Origin: Pseudomonadota bacterium
Lineage (GTDB): Bacteria > Myxococcota_A > UBA796 > GCA-2862545
Assembly: GCA_023954855.1 (NCBI GenBank)
Contig: JAGSGY010000040.1
Span: 1-46,907, forward strand
Direction: 5' to 3'
Length of the DNA: 46,907 nucleotides
Shown here: positions 39,248 to 46,876 of the stretch, in pieces
Layout of the letters: every line of letters starts with the position of its first letter
Position numbering within the stretch: the stretch's first letter is position 1
Notes under the pieces: generated by a model
The model's input: the letters and a program-made list of their open reading frames with translations, nothing else
Database searches by the model: none
Told to the model about the DNA's origin: nothing
Program-made: the position numbers and the translations under genes

Positions 39248-40030
39248 ATGGGCGCACCCATGGAGACTGCACGTCGCGCCGTTGTCGCTAGCCTCGTCTC
39301 GGTGGCCCTGATCGCCGGGTTCGTGCTGCTTGTCGGACTGTTCTCGCCGAGCGAGTGGCGCGCCCGAGCGCGGGCCACCACCACAGCGCCGACCGCAGCG
39401 GTCGTGGAGCAACTCGCTTCGAGAGAGGCGTGGGAGGCTGGGCGCGGGCAAGCCGAGACCTGGACCGAGACCGAGACCGGCCTCGTGGGGGAGTGGGTGC
39501 GCGGCACGCGGACGCAGCGGGTCGAGATTACGCCTGGGCCCACCGGAGCGATGCTCAGCTACCAAAGCGGCGCGCTGCAGATGACGGGCGAGATCGAAAT
39601 CGAAGACGTCGGTGAGCGGAGAGTGGTGGTCTGGACCCAACGCGGAGATGTGGGCACCAGTCCACTCGCGCGTTTCGCCGCACGATTTGCGTCCGGGCCC
39701 GTCGAGACTGGACTGAGGGCCGATCTTCAAGAGCTGCTTCGCCTCTCGGAGGGGCTTCCCGATCCTGAGACGATTCCTGGGATGGCACGTGGCCGGGTCC
39801 TCGAGCCCACCTGGGCCTGTCCTGAGTTCGAGCAGTGCAGTACGGTTCGGCTTCTCGACCCGCTCGAGTTTGCGGGAACTGACGTTCGCGTGCGGGCCCT
39901 CCTCGATGCCGAGGCTTGCGTGCGCACCCCGCTTCCGGATGCCGCGGAGGGGGCCCTGCCAGAAGCCGAGCAGGTCGACTGCGACGAAGAAGAGGGCGAC
40001 GGGATTCCTCCCGCCGCCCCCGAAGGCTAG
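39248..40030 (+). CDS. Membrane-anchored SRPBCC (START-like) protein
   Basis: 260 residues. One N-terminal membrane helix (about 10-33) is followed by an SRPBCC-like domain: the strand-helix start TAAVVEQLASREAWEAGRG, a central GAMLSYQSGALQMTGEIEIEDVGERRVVVWTQRGDVG, and a long C-terminal helix with LQELLRLSEG. A further 80-residue C-terminal extension carries four cysteines (ACPEFEQC; EACVRTP; VDCDEEEG). It is probably attached to the inner membrane and binds a hydrophobic ligand. An alternative start is the ATG at 39260, with a TATGGG box 7 nt before it. The stop shares CTAG with the convergent MATE gene. Confidence 0.75.
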   Translation: MGAPMETARRAVVASLVSVALIAGFVLLVGLFSPSEWRARARATTTAPTAAVVEQLASREAWEAGRGQAETWTETETGLVGEWVRGTRTQRVEITPGPTGAMLSYQSGALQMTGEIEIEDVGERRVVVWTQRGDVGTSPLARFAARFASGPVETGLRADLQELLRLSEGLPDPETIPGMARGRVLEPTWACPEFEQCSTVRLLDPLEFAGTDVRVRALLDAEACVRTPLPDAAEGALPEAEQVDCDEEEGDGIPPAAPEG

Positions 40031-41382
40031 GCCGCTGCCGCCTTGGCCGGTGCTGCAGCGATGGCCGAGTCGAGCCAAGCGCTCTGGCGCACGCGCCAGC
40101 CGAGCACGAGCGCGACCAGGATCAGCTCCGCGGTGAATCCACCCCAAGCGCCGACCACGCCGTAGCCCATGGGCAAGGCGAAGAACCACGCGAGCGGCAC
40201 CTTGGCCAGCCAGGCTCCAGCGACGCCCGCCACCAGCACGAAGCGCGTGTCACCGGCACCCGTCAGGCTCTGGTAGAGCACCATCACGATGCCGTCGAAG
40301 AGCTGAAAAGCAGCGGCGACGACGAGCACTCGACGTGCGAGAGCTTCGACCTCGGCCTCGACGCCGAACACCTGGATGAGCGGTCCCGGGGTCACCAGAA
40401 AGACCACACCCATGGCGGTCATCACACCGACCGTGAGCATCAGTCCGGAGCGTATCGCTTCTGCGACAGCCTCACGGCGACCTGCGCCCACAGCCTGTCC
40501 GACGAGCACGCCCGTCGCACTGGCGAGTGCATGACCTGGCAGGAACGACAGCGAAGCGATGCGGATCACGACGATGTGCGTCGCCAGGTGCACCTCACCG
40601 GCCGAGGTCAGGATCGCGGTGAACGCGGCGAATGCGCCGAGGTCGAGCAGCTCCATGAACGCCAAGGGCGAGCCGAGACGCCAGACTTCGAGCACATCGG
40701 CGCGCACCAGCCGCCATGGCTCCACGCCCGGTGAAGCGGCATGCCAGCGCCAGACGAGCACGACGACCATCGCGCACTGCGACAGCACGGTGGCCATTGC
40801 AGCGCCCTCCACGCCCATGGCGGGGAAGGGGCCCATTCCCCAGATGAGGACGGGGTCGAGGGCGATGTTCAGCGCGTTGCCGAGCAGCGAAGCCAGCATC
40901 GGCGTGCGGGTGTCCCCCGTGCCCTGAAACCAGAACGACGTCGCCCAGACCGCAAAGGTGAACGGCGCGCCCAGCATCAGCACACGTAGGTAGCCCGAGC
41001 CGAGCTCGGCCATCTCAGCGGGGGCCGAGATGAACGCGAACATCTGCTCGCCGAAGCCTGCGGCTGCCAGGGCCGGAAGCGCCATCACCGCACCGATCCA
41101 CAGCCCTTGCCATCCGGCCCGGCGTGCACCGATGAGGTCGCCGGCACCATGCCGCTGCGAGGTGAGCACCCGCACACCGCCAAGCAGTCCGTGCCCGAAG
41201 GAGCGGAACAAGAAGACGATAGGCAGCGCCAGGCCGACAGCGGCCAGCTCAGCGGTTCCCAGGCGCGACACGAAGATCGTGTCTGCCGTGGTCATCAGCT
41301 GGTAGGACAGCATCTGGACGATGACTGGCCATGCGAGATGAAGGACCTCGCGAGGTCCGTTCTTGCGTGTTTCCCGCGACAT
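40027..41382 (-). CDS. MATE family multidrug/cation efflux transporter
   Basis: 451 residues with the twelve-helix MATE pattern in two halves. The N-terminal half begins with LAWPVIVQMLSYQLMTTADTIFVSRLG, the classic first helix with the Asp of the VD motif. The second half repeats the pattern near residue 240 (GSPLAFMELLDLGAFAAFTAIL). It exports organic cations or other drugs using a Na+ or H+ gradient. I start at the ATG at 41382 rather than the GTG at 41394, because the GTG falls in the GTGGAGG that serves as ribosome-binding site. Upstream lies a 480 bp hairpin-rich region that could act as its leader. Confidence 0.93.
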   Translation of the reverse strand: MSRETRKNGPREVLHLAWPVIVQMLSYQLMTTADTIFVSRLGTAELAAVGLALPIVFLFRSFGHGLLGGVRVLTSQRHGAGDLIGARRAGWQGLWIGAVMALPALAAAGFGEQMFAFISAPAEMAELGSGYLRVLMLGAPFTFAVWATSFWFQGTGDTRTPMLASLLGNALNIALDPVLIWGMGPFPAMGVEGAAMATVLSQCAMVVVLVWRWHAASPGVEPWRLVRADVLEVWRLGSPLAFMELLDLGAFAAFTAILTSAGEVHLATHIVVIRIASLSFLPGHALASATGVLVGQAVGAGRREAVAEAIRSGLMLTVGVMTAMGVVFLVTPGPLIQVFGVEAEVEALARRVLVVAAAFQLFDGIVMVLYQSLTGAGDTRFVLVAGVAGAWLAKVPLAWFFALPMGYGVVGAWGGFTAELILVALVLGWRVRQSAWLDSAIAAAPAKAAAA

Positions 41383-41415
41383 GCGGGCCTCCACTGCCGC
41401 GATGGCGGCGGTGCG

Positions 41416-41709
41416 CCGTCCGCGGGCCTAGCAAGGCCTTGGACGGGTGGGATCCTCGCCAGGCGAGGACAACGTGCGGCATCACTCCGCTAGGGAGCGA
41501 GTGACCGGCCGAGATGCTGCTGCGCTTGCGCGCGGGCTAGCAGGTGGGCGGCTTCCGGAGGGAAAGGGTCCGATTCCCAGCCGCCGGCATATCGCCGGCG
41601 ATAACGGAGCTCGCAGTCTGCCAATACGAGGGCTGATGCGTCGACATGTAGGCTCCGGTGGAAAGAGGACGTCTTCGAAGCGAAGAACCCCCTTGAGCTA
41701 ACTCAAGGG
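41416..41709. ncRNA. Candidate structured RNA (strand undecided; sRNA or leader)
   Basis: Successive stems, positions as read on +: CCGTCC/GGACGG enclosing GGCCT/AGGCC (41416-41446); TCCTCG/CGAGGA (41453-41469); GCGGCATC/GATGCTGC (41476-41520) enclosing a bulged hairpin (41484-41502); GGCGGCT/AGCCGCC (41547-41585) enclosing GGGAA/TTCCC, with CGGA (41556-41559) and loop TCCG (41569-41572) able to form a pseudoknot; TCTTCG/CGAAGA (41672-41686); CCCTTGAG/CTCAAGGG (41690-41709). Such ordered stem density outside genes suggests a folded RNA. I could not match it to a known riboswitch, RNase P, tmRNA, SRP or 6S RNA. Transcribed on the minus strand it would be a leader of the MATE gene; on the plus strand, an independent RNA. 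Confidence 0.4.
41690..41709. other. Perfect 8 bp hairpin with CTAA loop
   Basis: CCCTTGAG - CTAA - CTCAAGGG. This is the strongest single hairpin in the intergenic region. No T-run follows on the plus strand, so an intrinsic terminator is not supported. It may close the 3' end (plus reading) or open the 5' end (minus reading) of the candidate RNA. Confidence 0.5.
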
Positions 41710-41739
41710 CTTGACGTGGCAAGTAGAAGTCAAGAATAT
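41710..41739 (+). promoter_or_regulatory. Sigma-70-like promoter with overlapping inverted repeat
   Basis: TTGACG (41711-41716), 17 nt spacer, GAATAT (41734-41739). The -35 is good and the -10 weak. CTTGAC (41710-41715) and GTCAAG (41729-41734) form a 6 bp inverted repeat across the spacer, a plausible operator. It would drive the cyclase-like gene with a leader of about 115 nt. Confidence 0.35.
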
Positions 41740-41833
41740 GTGCGCGGACTTCGGCGGCGCGCGCCTTCAGGTCCCATCAACGCCGTGCGATCGAGGTCAT
41801 TCAACCCATCCCCACGGGCCCACACCTCTGCGG

Positions 41834-41839
41834 TACAGT
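41834..41839 (+). promoter_or_regulatory. Alternative -10 box (TACAGT) for the cyclase-like gene
   Basis: TAnnnT 23 nt before the ATG at 41863, with GGAG (41852-41855) as ribosome-binding site in between. It is similar in form to the boxes before other genes here. Confidence 0.35.
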
Positions 41840-41862
41840 TCGGTCCCCCCTGGAGCGTTCGA

Positions 41863-43065
41863 ATGCCCATCCCCGCCTTGCTCGATCTGTCGGAGGACAT
41901 CGCCGCCGGTGTGCCGATTGGACTCGCCAAGGCCTGGGCCTCCGGAGAGCGAAGCCCCGCGCGAGCTAAGGAGCTTCTCGAGCCGTACCGGGTGCGAGGC
42001 ACCCTCGTTCGTTCCGATACACCGGGCCTCGGCGACATCACCGAGAGGGTGTCGCTGACCGAGGCGCTGTCGATGATCTCGCGTCCCAAGGAGGTCCTGC
42101 ACGCACTCGGAGTACTCGCCGGTGGACGGGCGGTGGGACGTTGGGTGGCCGACAACGGCGTGCTCTTCTTCCCAGAGTCGGTGTCTCCAGACCGCGTGCT
42201 CTGCGCGATGCTCGAGGTGCATCGCCGGTACGAGCCGGGCATGGCAAAGCTCGGGCTCGCGATCGGCAGTGGTGAGTTCTACGCGCTCAAGGGTGGCATC
42301 TACGGTGCCGACGCCGACGCGATCTGCATGGTGGGTGAGGACCACACCGCGCCCGGTGAGACGGTGATGACCAAGGCCTTCGCGGCCAAGCTGCGCAGCG
42401 CCACGGCGTTTGGTACGACCGCTCGCGACGACCTGCCGGGTTGGGTTCGCGTGGACAGTGGCCCGGGATGGCCTCGCGCGGAGCTCGTCGATCGAGACTA
42501 CCCGGCGCCCTACGACGACGGACTCCGCCAGCGCCTGCGCGAGCTTCACGCCGGACGCGACGACGAAGAAGTGCTCGCTGAGATCGAGCTGTCCTACCTG
42601 CAGCCCCGCACCGTGTTGATCATCGAGGGCACGTCGCTCGCCCGCGACACCTCGCCAGAGGGTCTGCTCGAACGCCTGTATGGCTACGCCGCCATTCACC
42701 GCGTGGTCCGCTTCCTCGTCGCCGACGACGGCGTGCCTCACAAGGTGGCCGGCCGGTACGGAATCATCGCCTACAACACGCCGAAGGAGGCGCTCGCGGC
42801 CTCTGCGGCAGTCATTCCCGCGCTCAGGCGCCGAGGCGTCAAGGTGCGCATGGGCATGGCGGCCGGCGATGTGTTGGTGTTCTCGATGGCCCATGGCCAG
42901 AGCGAGTTTGCGGGTGAGGTCATTGCGAAGGCCGCGCGCCTCGCAGGTGCCGCTGAAGTCGACGGGCTGATCCTCGAGCGCTCGCTGGCGCTCGAGCTTG
43001 GCGTCGAGGGAATGCCCAAGGTCGTCGATGTGAGCGGTGTGCATCTCGACGCAGTCGCACGCTAG
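41863..43065 (+). CDS. Protein with two class III nucleotide-cyclase-like domains (second degenerate)
   Basis: 400 residues, soluble. Residues about 45-180 follow the class III cyclase order: GTLVRSDTPGL (Asp52 as first metal Asp), VADNGVLFF (Asp97 as second), KLGLAIGSGEFYALKGGIYGADADAICMV. Residues about 248-385 repeat it: VLIIEGTS (Glu255), KVAGRYGIIAYNTPKEAL (Arg298 where KxxGD has Asp), VKVRMGMAAGDVLVFSM, EVIAKAARLAGAAEVDG. The second copy lacks the metal Asp pair, so a catalytic domain plus pseudo-domain arrangement is likely, as in C1-C2 cyclases. Whether the first copy makes cAMP, cGMP or nothing is unknown. The frame is open from 41716; I chose 41863 for GGAG upstream. The stop shares CTAG with the convergent pbpC. 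Confidence 0.65.
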   Translation: MPIPALLDLSEDIAAGVPIGLAKAWASGERSPARAKELLEPYRVRGTLVRSDTPGLGDITERVSLTEALSMISRPKEVLHALGVLAGGRAVGRWVADNGVLFFPESVSPDRVLCAMLEVHRRYEPGMAKLGLAIGSGEFYALKGGIYGADADAICMVGEDHTAPGETVMTKAFAAKLRSATAFGTTARDDLPGWVRVDSGPGWPRAELVDRDYPAPYDDGLRQRLRELHAGRDDEEVLAEIELSYLQPRTVLIIEGTSLARDTSPEGLLERLYGYAAIHRVVRFLVADDGVPHKVAGRYGIIAYNTPKEALAASAAVIPALRRRGVKVRMGMAAGDVLVFSMAHGQSEFAGEVIAKAARLAGAAEVDGLILERSLALELGVEGMPKVVDVSGVHLDAVAR

Positions 43066-45254
43066 TCCACGCCGCCTACGTGAACGCGTACCTGACCGAC
43101 GGGCGCGCCGTCGAGGAACAGCTCGATGCCGTGCTCCCCTGGCACGGTGGGGGTCCACAGGGCGACCTGGTCGGCGGGACCCGTGTGCACCTCGACGCCA
43201 TCCACTTCCCATCGAGCCGTGCTGCCTGCAGAGGCCGATGCGCGCAGCGGCACCCGCTGCGCTGACGCGGGCAAGCGCGGGTCGACATAGAGCACCGTGC
43301 CGTTCACCGGATAGCGAATGCCCCCCGCGAGACCGCCTTGGCAGGCTCCGAGTCGGCCCTGCTCGCCGGCCCAGCCCAGGTACTCCGCCGGCCAGCGCAC
43401 GCCGCAGGCGTCGTGCCAGGTGCAGGTCTCTGGAGAGGGTGTGCCCTCGGGAACCCGGTCGTCACGGCTGTGGGTGCAGTGGGGCCCCGCGGCGAGCCCG
43501 GAGAGGGCGCAGGTCGTCTGCATGACGGTCGGACCCGGTGGGGCAGGGGCTTCGGCGTCGAGGCCTGTGACTTCGTCCAGGACTGCCGCCCAAATGGGTC
43601 CTGCGCCGGTGACGCCGCTGACATCGCCCATCGGCCGGCCATCGAAGTTGCCGACCCAGACGCCGACCACGTAGCGATCGGTGTAGCCGACGGTCCAGTT
43701 GTCTCGAAAGCCCGTGCTGGTCCCCGTCTTCGCCGAGGCGGGGTACGGCCGCGTCAGGATGCCGTCGCGTCCGAAGGCCGGTGCACGGGCGATGGGATCG
43801 GCCAACACGTCGCTGACCTGCCAGGCGGCCATGGGCGAGAACACGCGAACGGTCTCGGGCACCTCGTCTGTCGCGACGACCCGTAGCGGTGCATAGAGGC
43901 CGTCGCGGGCGAGCGTGGTGTACGCGGCGACCAGCTGCTCGAGGGTCACTTCTCCGCCACCGAGCGTCAGCCCAAGGCCATAGGTCGAGGCGCGTGCATC
44001 GAGGGGGAGTCCCATCGTCACCAGTCGTTCCTGAAGCGCGGGGACGCCGATGTCGTCGAGCAGACGCACCGCGGGGACGTTTCCACTCGTCGCGAGCGCG
44101 GTCCGTAGCGAGACCGGGCCGGTGAAGCTCTCGCTGTAGTTGCGCGGAGCCCAGGTGCCGTGCGTGGTCGCGTACTGGACCGGCAGGTCGGGGATGACCT
44201 CGCTCGGCGTGTGTCCTTCTTCAAACGCGAGGGCGTAGAGAAAGGGCTTGAGGGCGCTTCCAGGGCTTCGGGCGGTGCGAGCGCCGTCGTTCTCTCCGTC
44301 GACCGCTGAGAAGTCGCCGGAGCCGACCCATGCCCGTACGTCGCCGGCGGGCAACTCGACGACGAGCACGGCCGCGTGGTCCACCTGCCGGCCTTCGAGA
44401 GCGGCCAGGCGGTCAGCGACGATGGCCTCGACCTGGCGCTGTAGTTCTCGGTCCACGGTGCTGTGCACGACGGACTCGGCGCGGGTCTCGAGCAGGTGGG
44501 CGGTGAGATGAGGGGCCTCGGCTGGGGCGGGGTTCGCGCGCAACTCAATCGCTTCTGAACGCGCTCGAGTTGCCTCCTCCTCGGTGATCAGCTTGTGTTG
44601 CAGCATGCGGTCGAGCACACGGTCGCGAGCTTGGCGGGCCGCGTCCGGACTGACCGAGGGATGCAGCCGTGAAGGGGCAGGCAGCAGTCCGACGAGCAGG
44701 GCGGCCTCGGCGAGAGAGACGCTGCTCGCGCTCTCATCAAAGGTCCGCTGTGCCGCTGCTTCAATGCCGGTGGCGCCGCGGCCAAAGTAGGCTCGATTCA
44801 GGTACCACGTGAGGATCTCGTCCTTGTCGAGGTGCAGGTCGAGGCGAATGGCGCGCCAGGCCTCGACGGCCTTTCCGGGCAGTCCGGTGGGACGACCGGC
44901 CAGCAGGCGAGAGAGCTGCATTGTCAGGGTCGAGCCGCCTTGAACTGCGCTTCCTGCGCGGACATCTGCTCGGGCCGCGCGAAGCAACGCGAGGGGGTCG
45001 ATGCCGACGTGGCTGTAGAACCGCTGGTCTTCTGCGGCGATCAGGGCGTCCACGACGTGCTTAGAGACCTGGTCGAGCTCTACCCATGCGGCCCTTCCGC
45101 GATGGGGGACGGTCTGCTCGGCGAGCACCCGCCCGTTGCGGTCGAGGACCTGGGCGTGGGCCACCTCCTCGAACCAGCTGTCGGGCACCGGCCAAGCGAG
45201 CGCGGCGAGTACGGCAACGCCGCCCGCCACCGCCATCGCGACGCGCTGCTTCAC
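43062..45254 (-). CDS. pbpC: Penicillin-binding protein 1C (copy 2)
   Basis: 730 residues, class A PBP with N-terminal anchor (about 5-22). Glycosyltransferase Glu75 in AAEDQRFYSHVGID and GGSTLTMQLS (107-116). Transpeptidase Ser333 in SALK, SGN (390-392) and KTGTS (509-513). A BiPBP_C-like tail (about 560-730) contains several cysteines (TTCALSGLAAGPHCTH; ETCTWHDACG). The two PBP1Cs of the window are clearly diverged, since only motif regions match closely, so any duplication is old. The GTG start lies within the A2M stop (GTGA), exactly as in copy 1. It is expected to rebuild peptidoglycan after envelope damage, in partnership with the A2M. Confidence 0.95.
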   Translation of the reverse strand: MKQRVAMAVAGGVAVLAALAWPVPDSWFEEVAHAQVLDRNGRVLAEQTVPHRGRAAWVELDQVSKHVVDALIAAEDQRFYSHVGIDPLALLRAARADVRAGSAVQGGSTLTMQLSRLLAGRPTGLPGKAVEAWRAIRLDLHLDKDEILTWYLNRAYFGRGATGIEAAAQRTFDESASSVSLAEAALLVGLLPAPSRLHPSVSPDAARQARDRVLDRMLQHKLITEEEATRARSEAIELRANPAPAEAPHLTAHLLETRAESVVHSTVDRELQRQVEAIVADRLAALEGRQVDHAAVLVVELPAGDVRAWVGSGDFSAVDGENDGARTARSPGSALKPFLYALAFEEGHTPSEVIPDLPVQYATTHGTWAPRNYSESFTGPVSLRTALATSGNVPAVRLLDDIGVPALQERLVTMGLPLDARASTYGLGLTLGGGEVTLEQLVAAYTTLARDGLYAPLRVVATDEVPETVRVFSPMAAWQVSDVLADPIARAPAFGRDGILTRPYPASAKTGTSTGFRDNWTVGYTDRYVVGVWVGNFDGRPMGDVSGVTGAGPIWAAVLDEVTGLDAEAPAPPGPTVMQTTCALSGLAAGPHCTHSRDDRVPEGTPSPETCTWHDACGVRWPAEYLGWAGEQGRLGACQGGLAGGIRYPVNGTVLYVDPRLPASAQRVPLRASASAGSTARWEVDGVEVHTGPADQVALWTPTVPGEHGIELFLDGAPVGQVRVHVGGVD

Positions 45255-46873
45255 TGGGCCGCGATCTCCGCGGACTGGCCGACGGTCAGGCGACCGCTTC
45301 CTGTGCGGCCAAAGTTCTCGGGCTCGTACATCTCTTCGACGGTCGCCGGCGGATGGTCGAAATCGCCGGGCGTCGTGGCGCGAACCTGGTAGCGGAAGGT
45401 GTGGATTCCGGGAGGCATCCAGTCGGCGTACAGGCGAACCTGGTCGTCGTCGATCTCGTGATGGTCAAACACCCAGTCACCGCCCCACTCGGGGATGGCG
45501 GCCGAGCCTGCGCCAAGCTCGGGGGGTGCTTCGGGCGCCCGGGACGTGGTCGCGAAAGACCCGTTCACGGGCTCGAGGCCGGCGGGGATGCGGTCGATGA
45601 CGGCGACGTCGTAGCGGGTCACCGGCGTGATCACCTGGAGGGTGATGCGGAGTGCTGTGCCGGCTGTGACCCGGCCTTCCGGGGTGCCGCCGTCGACGAT
45701 CTCGAGCTTGCGCACCATCGTGAAGCCCGCGTCCTGCGGGGGCGCGTCCTTGAGCACGTACGACAGACGGGACTGGTAGTAGAGCCGCTCGCCATCGGAC
45801 TGGATCGAGAGCTTGCCATCGGTCAGCTCATCGAGCGGAACCGTGACGCTTCCGCTGCCGGGCCGGGAGAGGGGCTCGCTGTACAGTTCCTTGCCGGCGA
45901 GGGCGACCGTGGCCGCGATCTCGCCGCTCCCACCCTCGAAGGCATCGGCGTAGTCGGCAAGCGCGGCCAGCACACCTGCGGTGCCACGGGTGTTTGCCCA
46001 GTACGCGTGCTTGCGCGACGAGGCGAGGTGCAGCGCCAGCTTCGGCGCGAGCGGCGGCTTGTCGGACGCGACGAGCAGAGCCTCGAGCGTGGCCGCGGTC
46101 GCCAGGTCATCACTTCCCCACAGCACGCGCCACTTGCCCGTGTCTTCCTCGCGGATCGATGCGGCAGACGCCTCGATGATCATGCGCGACTCGAGGGTCG
46201 AGACGAGGGTGCGCGTGCGGGAGTCGGGACCCGAGCTGCGGGCGATGGCCTCGGTGAGCTGCGCGACGGCAAAGGTCGAGAGGTCGCGGCGGGCGTTGTA
46301 GAGCTCGTTGTGCAGGCCCGAGTCGGCATGACCGGCACGAGCGAGGGCCAGTGCGACGGTGGCTCGCGCCGAGCGGCTGGTGAGCGGATGCCAGTGCGTC
46401 GGCGCGTGCTTGCCGCGGGCGGCTTGGCGCAAGAAGCGGACGTTCTTCTCGAGCAGGTCCTCGTCGATCGAGAAGCCGGCCTCGCGGGCTCGGCCCATGA
46501 ACTCGACGGCGTAGGCGGTGCCCATGATGCTCGCGCTGCTTGAGCCCTTCCAGTAGGCGAGGCCGCCCGAGGGGTGAGCAAAGCCGCTCAGTTCGGCGAG
46601 CACGCCTTCGACGTTGGCGCGCAGGGTGGCCTCGGGGACCTCGACGCCCGCGGAGTCACGCACGCGCAGGGCCATCAGGCTGCCGAGGGCACGGCTTGTG
46701 CGCTGCTCGACGCATCCATGCGGGTAGTCGAGGAGGTAGTCGAGTCCGGCGCCGGCACCGACGAGTGCGGTGGTTGCGACATCGACCTGCAGACCGCCTT
46801 CGCCTGCGACGACGCCGTCCGGCTTGGCGATGGCTTCGACCGCCTCGCTCTCGAGAGAGCCGGCGCTGGCCAC
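45251..46873 (-). CDS. Alpha-2-macroglobulin C-terminal part with intact thioester motif (truncated/interrupted)
   Basis: 540 residues, corresponding to the thioester domain through the C-terminus of a bacterial A2M. LDYLLDYPHGCVEQR contains the thioester Cys54 (codon TGC at 46714-46712) and Gln57. Then follow the alpha/alpha-toroid helices (STFAVAQLTEAIA; HAYWANTRGTAGVLAALADYA) and the terminal region FDHHEIDDDQVRLYADWMPPG and GDFDHPPATVEEMYEPENFGRTG. The frame is closed upstream by TAA at 46879-46877. The GTG at 46873 is the first possible start but gives no signal peptide, so this is probably the back half of a longer gene. It is coupled to pbpC copy 2 by a GTGA overlap. It should retain covalent trapping if the full protein is made. 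Confidence 0.85.
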   Translation of the reverse strand: MASAGSLESEAVEAIAKPDGVVAGEGGLQVDVATTALVGAGAGLDYLLDYPHGCVEQRTSRALGSLMALRVRDSAGVEVPEATLRANVEGVLAELSGFAHPSGGLAYWKGSSSASIMGTAYAVEFMGRAREAGFSIDEDLLEKNVRFLRQAARGKHAPTHWHPLTSRSARATVALALARAGHADSGLHNELYNARRDLSTFAVAQLTEAIARSSGPDSRTRTLVSTLESRMIIEASAASIREEDTGKWRVLWGSDDLATAATLEALLVASDKPPLAPKLALHLASSRKHAYWANTRGTAGVLAALADYADAFEGGSGEIAATVALAGKELYSEPLSRPGSGSVTVPLDELTDGKLSIQSDGERLYYQSRLSYVLKDAPPQDAGFTMVRKLEIVDGGTPEGRVTAGTALRITLQVITPVTRYDVAVIDRIPAGLEPVNGSFATTSRAPEAPPELGAGSAAIPEWGGDWVFDHHEIDDDQVRLYADWMPPGIHTFRYQVRATTPGDFDHPPATVEEMYEPENFGRTGSGRLTVGQSAEIAAQ

Positions 46874-46876
46874 GAC

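Larger units (their letters stand above)
41383..41862. other. 480 bp gene-free divergent region, hairpin-rich
   Basis: The largest gene-free stretch in the window, between the minus-strand MATE gene and the plus-strand cyclase-like gene. Short frames exist (41447-41701 on +, 41722-41537 on -) but lack ribosome-binding sites and plausible protein composition. It contains a series of perfect or near-perfect hairpins between 41416 and 41709, a sigma-70-like promoter with an overlapping inverted repeat at 41710-41739, and a TACAGT box at 41834. Confidence 0.65.

Noticed and set aside
39209-40189. Upstream extension of the minus-strand gene at 38579-39208
   Set aside because: It runs antisense through the SRPBCC protein. 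The ATG at 39208 has a good ribosome-binding site.
41453-41480. SAH riboswitch (GCCAGGCGAGGACAACG resembles its 3' segment)
   Set aside because: The 5' half of the consensus is absent and no SAH-recycling gene is nearby.
41547-41585. tRNA or tmRNA 3' end (GGGTCCGATTCCC resembles a T-arm)
   Set aside because: The loop lacks the TTC of the T-loop, the T-stem pairs only three bases, the acceptor-like strand pairs six bases before the arm, and there is no D-arm, anticodon arm or CCA.
41629-41660. Fluoride riboswitch (GGCTGATG followed by GTAGGC)
   Set aside because: The required GGnGATGG/CCnCC pseudoknot half is missing upstream and the neighbouring gene is a MATE transporter, not a fluoride exporter.
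41690-41709. Intrinsic terminator
   Set aside because: The hairpin is perfect but no T-run follows on the plus strand, and on the minus strand only a mixed GGGTTCTT follows.
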